Shown piece by piece: positions 48,786 through 56,859 of a stretch of DNA of 64,000 bases. The notes beneath the pieces were generated by a model. The model did no database searches. It worked only from the letters and a program-made list of their open reading frames with translations, and had not been told where the DNA came from. The first letter of the stretch is position 1; every line of letters starts with the position of its first letter. The position numbers were made by a program, and so were the translations under genes. Source of the DNA: DASXUX01 sp036504595 (GTDB lineage Bacteria; Planctomycetota; SZUA-567; H5-PLA8); assembly GCA_036504595.1 (NCBI GenBank), contig DASXUX010000108.1, positions 1-64,000 on the forward strand, in the 5' to 3' direction.

Positions 48786-51761
48786 ATGCTCAAGCGAACG
48801 GCGGTTCGACAACCTGCTTTGGCGCTCTCTGCCACCCTGCTCTTGCTTCTACAAATTGCAGGGCAGACGGCATTTACGGGTGAAGCCCCGGCGCCCAAAC
48901 CGCCGGTTCCAAGCCCTGCTCCTACCTCAAAAACCGCTGGCGTCCTGCCCGAAGTCAACTGGTCGGCCGTCAAACAGTCGTTTGATGAAGCCAAAAATGC
49001 CGTCGTCCTCACCGGTTCGGCGTGGGTGCGCTTTCGAGGCAACAAGCTCGAAGCGGATAATATCGTCTTCTTCCGCGAATCGCGCGAAATGTACGCCGAA
49101 GGCAACTGCCGCCTGCGCACAGGAGAATCGGAAATCGCCGCCCAAGCCGTTTACATCGACGTTCCCAATGAAACTGGCTATCTGATCGACGCGACGGTTC
49201 GAGTCTCCACGGCGCCCAGCGACCTCACCGGCAAGAAGGGCAGCGGAGTCCTGCGAGCCGACAGCCGCACCGCCTTGTCGCAAGAAGAGAAGCCCGCCAA
49301 CCCTCTGCGCGGCACGACTCTGCTGAATCGTTCGCGCGACCTGTATGGCACCTATCTGCTGCCTGTGCAGGATCCTCAGGCGCGCACGAACGTCGTCTTC
49401 AAAGCCGAGAAGATCGTCAAGCAAAGCCGCCTGCTCTACACCGCGGAAAACGCCTACCTGACTCCCGACGACATGGTTCATCCGATGTACGGCCTGAAAG
49501 TCGGCGAGTTGGATTTCTATATGTACGAGGCTGGCGATCAGGCTAACCCGGAGCAGCGCGATCTGAAGCCGCAGAAGATCGTGGCGAAAGCCGCGCGCAT
49601 CGACATCCTCGGCTTTACGCTCTTCCCCTTCCCCACCGTCACCTACGACATGGTCAAGCGCCAGTCGTACGTCGAATCGCACTTCGGCCGATCCAGCCGC
49701 TTCGGTTACTTCGCGCTGAATCGCATGGGCTACAATCTCGGCCCCGGCGAAGACAAGTCCTTCGCGCCCACGCACGTGTACTTGGATGTTGACGAACGCT
49801 CCGCTCGCGGGCCGGCGCTCGGCGGCGAAGTGGATTGGCAAACCGGCGCGCGCCCGATCGACGGAACGGGTGACAAGAACAGCCTCGAACGCGGCTACGG
49901 CCGGCTTCGGGTCTATTCGCTCGACGAGATCCAGACCTCCCGCACCGACGACGTCAACCGCGCCAAACGCGACCTCGAACGCCGCATTCAGCCCCGGATC
50001 GACGGTTTCCCGCGCCGCCAGTACGACGCCAATTTGCTCTTCGTCCGCCGGCGCGAACTCGACAACGCCGGACCGCCATCGTTCGACCTGCAGGAGCACC
50101 GTGACGATTTCCGCGGTTTCGTTGACTTCCAGCATCACCAGCCGCTGCGCCGCTTCGCAGGCATCGACAACCTCGTCGTTGATCTGAAGTACCAGCGGGA
50201 TTCCGATCGCGACTTCATGCATGAATACTTTCCGCGCGACTACATCTCTCAAGGCCAATCCGAGGCGCTCGCCTCGATTCGCAAGCCGGGCGACAACTAC
50301 TCACTGGAGCTCCTCTACCGCACCAATCCCGAACCGTTCGACGCCAGCGCGCCGCGGAGCCCGGTGGAACACGGCGTATTCACTGGCTATGAGCCTGCGC
50401 TGACGTATTCGTTGACGCCGACGCCCATTGCCGGCGGTTTCTATGTCAGCACCGAAGTTCAGGCCGCGCGCATGAAGCGCTATTTCGAACGCGACATCTA
50501 CGACCAGCACAATCTGGAAGCCGGCCGCGCGTACGGCATCGTGGACATCTCGCGGCCGTTCAAATGGGGCCCCGTCAACATCGTTCCACATGTCGGCACG
50601 CAGCAGGCCGGTTATGACAACTCGCGCGACGATGGCGCCATCGGGCAAGGCGCGGCGACGTACGGATTGGATCTGACCAGCCGTTTCTACGGCACGTTCC
50701 CGGACCTCGAAAACGAAGCCCTCGGCCTGAAGAACGGCATGCGGCACATTATTGAGCCCCGCATCAGCTATCGGGGCATCAGCGATACCACTGTAGACCC
50801 GGTGAAGGTCTTCGATTTCGATGAAGTCGACAACCTGACAGCTATTGACCGCGTCACCTTCGCGATCGACCAGACCTTCCAGACGCACCTCGAGAAAAAA
50901 GATGGCACCGGCATGAGCACCTACAACTTCGCGGGCCTGGATACCGCTCTGGACTACTATCCCCGCAACCGCGATCAGCAGCGTCTGCTCCACGGCGACG
51001 CGCTCGATCTGTGGCGCACGGACGGCTATTTCCGGGTGCTCGACACCTTCCGTCTCGGCGCGTCGGTCGGTTTGCGGCCAGAGGACTTCAAGACCGAGAC
51101 CTCCGCCTACAGCCTGACGATCGATCCCGGCACGCGCTGGCGCGTCAAAGTCGAAGAACGCTTCAACTATTCCGAACTGCGGCGCGCCATCTTCGGCTCG
51201 GACCAGGTCAGCGTCCGTCTCGACTACCAGGTCAGCGAACGTTGGGGCTTCATGCTCGAAGAGATCCGCGAGCGCCGCAAGTCCCTGTTGACGCTGCAGG
51301 GCCGGCAGGTCGAACGCATCGGACTCACCCGCAGCTACGGGCCACTCGACGCGACCTTCGCCTACTCCATCGACCGCAACCAGAACGATCACTCCGTTTA
51401 CGCCAGCGTGCGCCCAACGGCCTCTTACCGCAACGTCATTGTGCCCAGCCAGGATTTGCTGGTCGCGCAAGGCGAAGTCTCAGGCGATCAGGAAGCGCCG
51501 GAAGAACGCAATTTCGACCCGTTCGACCTGCTGAAGAAGCACAAGAAGTCCAAGACCGCTCCGACGCCGCGCAACAAGGACGTCCCGCAACCGCCACAGC
51601 CAGGATCGACCGCGGGCGCCTTCCGCGATCCCGATTCCCTCGGCGCAAAGTCTGCCGACGTGTTCCGCAGTCCCGACGAAAATCGGCAGAAGCCGCCCAT
51701 TCGCCTGGACACTGACGATTGGACCACGCCCGCCGTTCCCGCCACCAATCGCCAGAAGTAG
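48786..51761 (+). CDS. lptD: LptD-like LPS-assembly outer-membrane protein
   Basis: 991 residues from ATG 48786; an ATG at 48744 with GGAGA upstream gives 14 more and is a real alternative. Signal peptide (ALSATLLLLLQIAGQTAF), Pro-rich linker, OstA/LptA-like N-terminal domain (NAVVLTGSAWVRFRGNKLEA, REMYAEGNCRLR), then an LptD-like beta-barrel with long aromatic-rich strands and RHIIEPRISYRGISDT, a typical LptD barrel segment. It inserts lipopolysaccharide in the outer leaflet, so the cell is diderm. The Lys-rich C-terminal 80 residues (LKKHKKSKTAPTPRNK) are an unusual disordered tail. No lptE is seen. Confidence 0.75.
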   Translation: MLKRTAVRQPALALSATLLLLLQIAGQTAFTGEAPAPKPPVPSPAPTSKTAGVLPEVNWSAVKQSFDEAKNAVVLTGSAWVRFRGNKLEADNIVFFRESREMYAEGNCRLRTGESEIAAQAVYIDVPNETGYLIDATVRVSTAPSDLTGKKGSGVLRADSRTALSQEEKPANPLRGTTLLNRSRDLYGTYLLPVQDPQARTNVVFKAEKIVKQSRLLYTAENAYLTPDDMVHPMYGLKVGELDFYMYEAGDQANPEQRDLKPQKIVAKAARIDILGFTLFPFPTVTYDMVKRQSYVESHFGRSSRFGYFALNRMGYNLGPGEDKSFAPTHVYLDVDERSARGPALGGEVDWQTGARPIDGTGDKNSLERGYGRLRVYSLDEIQTSRTDDVNRAKRDLERRIQPRIDGFPRRQYDANLLFVRRRELDNAGPPSFDLQEHRDDFRGFVDFQHHQPLRRFAGIDNLVVDLKYQRDSDRDFMHEYFPRDYISQGQSEALASIRKPGDNYSLELLYRTNPEPFDASAPRSPVEHGVFTGYEPALTYSLTPTPIAGGFYVSTEVQAARMKRYFERDIYDQHNLEAGRAYGIVDISRPFKWGPVNIVPHVGTQQAGYDNSRDDGAIGQGAATYGLDLTSRFYGTFPDLENEALGLKNGMRHIIEPRISYRGISDTTVDPVKVFDFDEVDNLTAIDRVTFAIDQTFQTHLEKKDGTGMSTYNFAGLDTALDYYPRNRDQQRLLHGDALDLWRTDGYFRVLDTFRLGASVGLRPEDFKTETSAYSLTIDPGTRWRVKVEERFNYSELRRAIFGSDQVSVRLDYQVSERWGFMLEEIRERRKSLLTLQGRQVERIGLTRSYGPLDATFAYSIDRNQNDHSVYASVRPTASYRNVIVPSQDLLVAQGEVSGDQEAPEERNFDPFDLLKKHKKSKTAPTPRNKDVPQPPQPGSTAGAFRDPDSLGAKSADVFRSPDENRQKPPIRLDTDDWTTPAVPATNRQK

Positions 51762-51803
51762 AACAACGAGCCGGGGACGATTGAACGGTCGCTAAGGTCC
51801 GCG

Positions 51804-51838
51804 ATCCAAAATCTAAAATCTAAAATCCAAAATGAAAC
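51804..51838. repeat. Heptamer tandem repeat (ATCTAAA)n
   Basis: Five phased units (ATCCAAA, ATCTAAA, ATCTAAA, ATCCAAA, ATGAAAC) in the gap between lptD and the sialate esterase; the reverse complement of the unit class at 39181. Confidence 0.8.
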
Positions 51839-51880
51839 CGGTTGTGGTAAACTGCCGCAAACTTTTTCAGGAGAACTTCT

Positions 51881-53443
51881 ATGCGCAAGAGTTTCGTCCT
51901 TTGTCTCACCGTTCTGCTCGCCGCCTCTACGCAGGCCGCCGTCAGGATGCCGCACATCTTCAGCGACAACATGGTCCTGCAGCGCGACAAGCCCGTGCCG
52001 GTCTGGGGCTGGGCCAACAAAGGCGAAACCGTCAAGGTGAAGTTCGGCGCCGCCGAAAAAAGCGCCACGGCCGACGATGCCGGCAAATGGATGCTCAAGC
52101 TCGACGCCATGCCCGCGAACAAAACGCCGGGCGAACTGGTCGTCAGCGGCGAGAACACGCTGACTTTTAAGAACGTCCTCGTCGGCGAAGTCTGGGTCTG
52201 CTCCGGGCAGTCCAACATGGAATTCGGAGTCGGCGGCTGCTTGAATGCTCCAGCGGAGATGAAGGCCGCGGACATTCCCATCATCCGCCACATCAAAATT
52301 CCGTACGTGCATTACCCCTTCCCGCAGACCGACGTGGACGCGCGCTGGCAAGTCGCCGCACCTAACAACATCGGCGGCTGCACGGCCGTGGGCTTCTTCT
52401 TCGCCAAAGAACTCATCAAGGAACTCGATGTTCCCGTCGGCCTGATCGACAGCAACTGGGGCGGCACGCGCATTGAACCCTGGATTCCGCGCGAAGGCTT
52501 CGCTGCCACGCCCGAACTGAAGGACATGAGCAAGCAGATTGAAGAGAGCTACCCGGACAGTGAAGTCGGCCAGAAGCGCTGGCAGGATTACGTCGCGAAG
52601 ATGAAAGAGTGGTTCCCGCAAGCCGAAAAAGCGCTGACGACCAAACAGTTCCCGCCGCCCGCTCCCGCCGAACCGGCGCTCAACGGCGACAACCAGCAGC
52701 TCACCCATCTGTACAACGGCAAGATTTCCCCGCTGGTCCCGTACGCGATCCGCGGCGCGCTGTGGTATCAGGGCGAATCGAACGGCGGCGAAGGCGACTC
52801 TTATGTTCACAAGACGAGGGCGCTTGTCGGCGGCTGGCGTCAGCTCTGGGGCCAGGGCGACTTCTCCTTCTACTGGGTGCAGCTCGCCAATTTCCAGAAG
52901 TCCGATCCCAACCGCCCCGAGATGGGCGATGGCTGGGCCCGTGTGCGCGAGGCCGAACTCAACGCGCTGTCCATCCCCAACACTGGTATGGCCGTGATCA
53001 TCGACATCGGCGACGCCAACGACATTCATCCACGCAATAAGCAGGACGTCGGCAAGCGCCTGGCGCTGTGGGCGTTGGCCAAAGACTACGGCAAGACCCT
53101 TGTCTACAGCGGGCCGCTGTATCAAAAATCAGCGGTCGAAGGCAACAAGATGCGCATCACCTTCGACAGTGTCGGCAGCGGTCTGATGCTCGGTGAAAAG
53201 AAAGGCCTGGAGCCCGTCGTCGAAGCCAAGGACGCCAAGCTGAAGTGGGTTTCCATCGCCGGCGAAGACAAAAAGTTCTATTGGGCCGATGCCGTCATCG
53301 ACGGGAAGACTCTGCTGGTCTCCAGTGAAAAAGTCCCGACCCCGGTGGCCGTGCGCTACGCGTTCGGCATGAATCCCGAAGGAGCCAACCTGTACAACAA
53401 GGAAGGCATCCCCGCATCGCCCTTCCGCACCGACAAGTGGTAG
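51881..53443 (+). CDS. Secreted sialate O-acetylesterase
   Basis: A 520-residue SGNH-fold esterase with signal peptide (RKSFVLCLTVLLAASTQA) and the family opening VRMPHIFSDNMVLQRDKPVP. The nucleophile Ser is in VWVCSGQSNMEF (about residue 111); a second block reads LWYQGESNG; the Asp/His pair is in DANDIHPRNKQDVG. It removes O-acetyl groups from sialic acids or acetylated glycans, exposing them to glycosidases. ATG follows CAGGAGAACTTCT. It is the first gene of a run with the GH38-like and the unrecognised 852-aa proteins, and ends against a heptamer repeat. Confidence 0.9.
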   Translation: MRKSFVLCLTVLLAASTQAAVRMPHIFSDNMVLQRDKPVPVWGWANKGETVKVKFGAAEKSATADDAGKWMLKLDAMPANKTPGELVVSGENTLTFKNVLVGEVWVCSGQSNMEFGVGGCLNAPAEMKAADIPIIRHIKIPYVHYPFPQTDVDARWQVAAPNNIGGCTAVGFFFAKELIKELDVPVGLIDSNWGGTRIEPWIPREGFAATPELKDMSKQIEESYPDSEVGQKRWQDYVAKMKEWFPQAEKALTTKQFPPPAPAEPALNGDNQQLTHLYNGKISPLVPYAIRGALWYQGESNGGEGDSYVHKTRALVGGWRQLWGQGDFSFYWVQLANFQKSDPNRPEMGDGWARVREAELNALSIPNTGMAVIIDIGDANDIHPRNKQDVGKRLALWALAKDYGKTLVYSGPLYQKSAVEGNKMRITFDSVGSGLMLGEKKGLEPVVEAKDAKLKWVSIAGEDKKFYWADAVIDGKTLLVSSEKVPTPVAVRYAFGMNPEGANLYNKEGIPASPFRTDKW

Positions 53444-53536
53444 TTGGTGCTTGGTGAGTGGTACTTGGTAAAAACGCAGAGGCGCGGTGACGCGGAGTTT
53501 GAACTCAACTCTGTTCTCCGCGCCTTTGCGTCTCTG
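53444..53536. repeat. Heptamer tract (TTGGTGC)n and inverted 9-bp-type arms
   Basis: 53444-53471 is four phased 7-bp units (TTGGTGC, TTGGTGA, GTGGTAC, TTGGTAA) directly after the TAG of the esterase gene. Then 53475-53497 and 53516-53536 form an imperfect inverted repeat (CGCAGAGGCGCGG / CTCCGCGCC...CTCTG). Confidence 0.8.
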
Positions 53537-53590
53537 TTCCGAAGATTGGTGCCACTGGCTCATTCACGCGCTCTATATTGGGGGCACATC

Positions 53591-56500
53591 ATGCGGATTC
53601 TAAGCCTTGCCTTCGCAGCGGCGGCATGTCTCGCTTTTCCGATTTTCGCGGCCGTGGAGGTCAAAACCGAACAACTCAACCCCGCCGACCCGGCGTGGAA
53701 GTTCAAAACGATTCCCGGCCCCTCGAAGTCCGACATCGCGCAGCATGCAAAGGTCACACTCGTCGGCAATCAGCTCGAACCTTCCGCCGGCGACGCCTCC
53801 GTCCTGGTCAATGGCCGCCTCACCAACGATCCCCTCGATCTCGCGGAAGAAACGCTGCTCACCAACGCCAACGCCGACGGCGGCAACCTTGTCATCGACC
53901 TGGGTCGCTCGCAGCCCGTCGCCGCCGTGGGAAGCTACTCCTGGCACGAATGGAATGTGGATCAAGGTGCCCGCGGCCCGCAGGTTTATACGCTCTACGG
54001 CAGCGCGGGGGACAATCCAGATGCAGCGAAGCTGGATGGCTGGACAAAACTCGCAGACGTGGACACTCGGCCCGACAAGACGGGCCAGAGTTGGAACGGC
54101 CAGCACGGCGTGTTCATCACCGATAGCACCGGCAAGCTCGGCGATTTCCGCTACTTGCTCTTCGCGCTGCAGCGTACGCGTTCTCCCTTGCAGCCCAACC
54201 CCGCTCTGACCGGCACGCTCTTCGCCGAAATTGACGTTCACACCAAAGACACCTTGGCCAAAGCCGGCGACGCAATCATCGCGCTGCCCGTAAAGGTCAC
54301 CGATGTCTGGGTCGTCTTCAAGACGCACCTCGACATCGGCTACACAGACACGATCGAAAAAGTTCTGACCAAATACCGCGTGAGCATGATGGAAGGCGCG
54401 CTGAAGGTCGTCGATGCCTCGCGCAGCCTGCCGCCGGAAAATCGCTTTTCCTGGACCTTGGCCGGCTGGCCACTCGCGCACGTTCTCGGTCCGCTGCAAG
54501 ACCCGGCTCGCAAGGCGCGCATCGAACAAGCCGTCAAAGATGGGGCGATCATTTGCCACGCCCTCCCCTTCACGTACCAGACCGAAAGCGACGATCTGGA
54601 GGATCTCGTTTGCGGACTCGGAATCTCGTCGCAGCTTTGCCGCCAGTACGGCCGCCCGCTCCCCATCGGCGCGAAAATGACCGACGTCCCCTGCCACTCG
54701 TGGGTCTGGCCCACGCTGCTCTCGCATGCCGGAATCAAATTCCTGCAACTCGGCTGCAACGACACCAGCGCCTACGTGCGCGTGCCGCCTCTGTTCTGGT
54801 GGGAAGGCCCCGACGGCTCGCGCATCCTCTGCGACTACACACGCGTTTACGGCTCCGGCATCGTTCCGCCGAAGAACTGGCCCAGCAGAAATTATCTCGC
54901 CATGGTCATGACCTACGACAATCACGGCCCGCCATCCGTCGCCGACGTCGAGAAACTCCGCCAGCAAGCCGAAAAAAGCCTTCCCGGCGTGAAACTCCAC
55001 ATGGGCACACTCGACGACTTCGCCAAAGCGGTCATCGCGGAAAATCCCGACCTCGAAGTCGTCCGCGCCGACATGCCCGACACCTGGATTCACGGCTGGC
55101 TCTCCATGCCGATCGAAGCCAAAGCCGCCCACACGCTGCGCCCGCTGGAACCGGCCCTCGACAGCCTGGACACGCATCTGCGCCTGTGGAAGCTCAGCCC
55201 CGCCGCTCTCGCCCCCGCGCTGGCCGAAGCGTACGAACAAAGCAATCTCTTCAGCGAACACACCTTCGGCCCGTGGGGCCCAAAGCAAGGCCCGTGGGAA
55301 AGCGGCATCGCCAAGCGCTATCTTTATGGAGATGAATGGAAAGCCGCCCTCGCCCGCGGCGCCTACAAGAAATACGAAGCAGCCTTCGACGACAAACGCG
55401 CCTTCGCGCTCAAAGCCGACCAGATCGTTCAACGCGAACTCTCAGCGCGCCTCGATCTTCTCGCAAAATCGGTCCAAGCCAACGGCGCGCGTGTCGTCGT
55501 TTACAACGCGCTCCCCTGGCCGCGCTCCGGCGTCGTGGCCCTTCCCGGCCAGAGCGGTAAGTTCATCTTCGCCGCTGACGTCCCCGCGAACGGCTACAAG
55601 ACATTTCCGATCGATCAGGCGCAGCCGCTTCAGCCGATAGCGTTGGATGCTTCCACACCTCTGGAGACGCCATTCTTCAAGCTAACCTTCGACCTCAAAC
55701 GCGGCGGCGTCGCGTCCCTAATCGAGAAGAAAACCGGCCGCGACCTCGTGGATAAATCCAGCCCGTACGCCCTCGGCCAGTTCCTGCATGAACGCTTCGA
55801 TCACCCGCACATGCTCGCCTTCCACAACGCGTACGGCCGCCCCGGCTACTCCTGGCCGAAAGGCGACCTGCCGAAGGATCTGGCCTACGCGGCTCTCACT
55901 CCACCAGCGTGGACGCTCGCCGCTCAACGCACCGACGCGGCCGATGTCGTCACGCTCACGGCCACCGACACGCTGAGCCTTGCCAAAGGCATCACGCTCG
56001 TCTTCACCTGCTTCCGCCAGCAGCCCTACATAGACGTCGAGTGGCGCGTGACAGACAAAACGCCCGACCCGATTCCCGAAGGCGGCTGGCTCTGCTTCCC
56101 GTTCGCCGCGGAACAGCCACGATTCCTCGTCGGGCGCCTCGGCGGGCCGATCGACCCGGCCAAAGACATCATCGCTGGAGCCAACCGGCATTACCTCTGC
56201 ATCAACACCGGCGTATCGATCACGGGAAAGGACAACGCTGGCGTCGCCCTCTGCCCAATAGACTCGCAATGCGTGAGCCTCGATCAGCCCGGCCTGTGGA
56301 AGTTTTCGCTCGATTTTATTCCTCAAACGCCCTCCGTGTTCGTTAACCTTTACAACAATATGTGGAACACCAACTATCCGGAATGGCAAGGCGGTTCCTG
56401 GTCCAGCCGCGTGCGCATCTGGCCGGTCGCAGATGGCACGAATGCGCGAGCCGACTTGACCGTCTCATCTTGGGAGGCCCGATTGCCCTTGCTCGCCGCC

Positions 56501-56839
56501 ATCGCCGACGGCGCACCGCCGGCAGTGGTGGCGCCGGCCTCCGTGCCGGCTGCATCCCTGCCGCCCACACAAGCCGGCTTGAGCGTCTCGCGCGCAGGCG
56601 TGCTGGTCACCGCGTTCGGCGCTGATCCGGATGGAAACGCCGGCACGCTGCTGCGGCTTTGGGAACAGACAGGCGTCTCGGACGAAGTAAGTGTTACGCT
56701 GCCCGCTGGCGCAACGTTCACGACCGCCATGCCGGTATCGTTGCGCGGTGAAAAGTTGGGCGACGCGATCGCGATCAAAGACGGCAAACTGGTGTTGAAA
56801 CTGCCCGCGTACGCGCCGGCCAGTTTCATTCTACGTTAA
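53591..56839 (+). CDS. Secreted GH38-like alpha-mannosidase family protein
   Basis: About 1082 residues from ATG 53591 (TTGGGGGCACATC upstream); the upstream in-frame ORF is repeat sequence. Signal peptide (LSLAFAAAACLAFPIFAA), an F5/8-type or discoidin-like module (about 40-215), then a GH38-like catalytic barrel: KTHLDIGYTDTIEKVL near 245 (the HxDxGW-type motif with Tyr for Trp), CHSWVWPTLLSHAG, and MVMTYDNHGPP. The C-terminal beta region is conventional. A hairpin element encodes VAPASVPA at about residues 980-987. Likely trims mannose-type glycans outside the cytoplasm. Confidence 0.75.
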   Translation: MRILSLAFAAAACLAFPIFAAVEVKTEQLNPADPAWKFKTIPGPSKSDIAQHAKVTLVGNQLEPSAGDASVLVNGRLTNDPLDLAEETLLTNANADGGNLVIDLGRSQPVAAVGSYSWHEWNVDQGARGPQVYTLYGSAGDNPDAAKLDGWTKLADVDTRPDKTGQSWNGQHGVFITDSTGKLGDFRYLLFALQRTRSPLQPNPALTGTLFAEIDVHTKDTLAKAGDAIIALPVKVTDVWVVFKTHLDIGYTDTIEKVLTKYRVSMMEGALKVVDASRSLPPENRFSWTLAGWPLAHVLGPLQDPARKARIEQAVKDGAIICHALPFTYQTESDDLEDLVCGLGISSQLCRQYGRPLPIGAKMTDVPCHSWVWPTLLSHAGIKFLQLGCNDTSAYVRVPPLFWWEGPDGSRILCDYTRVYGSGIVPPKNWPSRNYLAMVMTYDNHGPPSVADVEKLRQQAEKSLPGVKLHMGTLDDFAKAVIAENPDLEVVRADMPDTWIHGWLSMPIEAKAAHTLRPLEPALDSLDTHLRLWKLSPAALAPALAEAYEQSNLFSEHTFGPWGPKQGPWESGIAKRYLYGDEWKAALARGAYKKYEAAFDDKRAFALKADQIVQRELSARLDLLAKSVQANGARVVVYNALPWPRSGVVALPGQSGKFIFAADVPANGYKTFPIDQAQPLQPIALDASTPLETPFFKLTFDLKRGGVASLIEKKTGRDLVDKSSPYALGQFLHERFDHPHMLAFHNAYGRPGYSWPKGDLPKDLAYAALTPPAWTLAAQRTDAADVVTLTATDTLSLAKGITLVFTCFRQQPYIDVEWRVTDKTPDPIPEGGWLCFPFAAEQPRFLVGRLGGPIDPAKDIIAGANRHYLCINTGVSITGKDNAGVALCPIDSQCVSLDQPGLWKFSLDFIPQTPSVFVNLYNNMWNTNYPEWQGGSWSSRVRIWPVADGTNARADLTVSSWEARLPLLAAIADGAPPAVVAPASVPAASLPPTQAGLSVSRAGVLVTAFGADPDGNAGTLLRLWEQTGVSDEVSVTLPAGATFTTAMPVSLRGEKLGDAIAIKDGKLVLKLPAYAPASFILR
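56527..56550. repeat. GCCGGC hairpin element in the GH38-like gene (sense)
   Basis: Translated as VAPASVPA (about residues 980-987), in a loop of the C-terminal beta region. Exact core GCCGGC-CTCCGT-GCCGGC. Confidence 0.9.
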
Positions 56840-56859
56840 GGCAAAGGAGAGACGTTTAC

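Noticed and set aside
53600..55432. 610-codon antisense frame over the GH38-like gene
   Set aside because: Same reason; the sense strand carries signal peptide and GH38-like motifs. Similar shadows at 51488-53125, 48927-50258 and 61396-62466 were rejected likewise.
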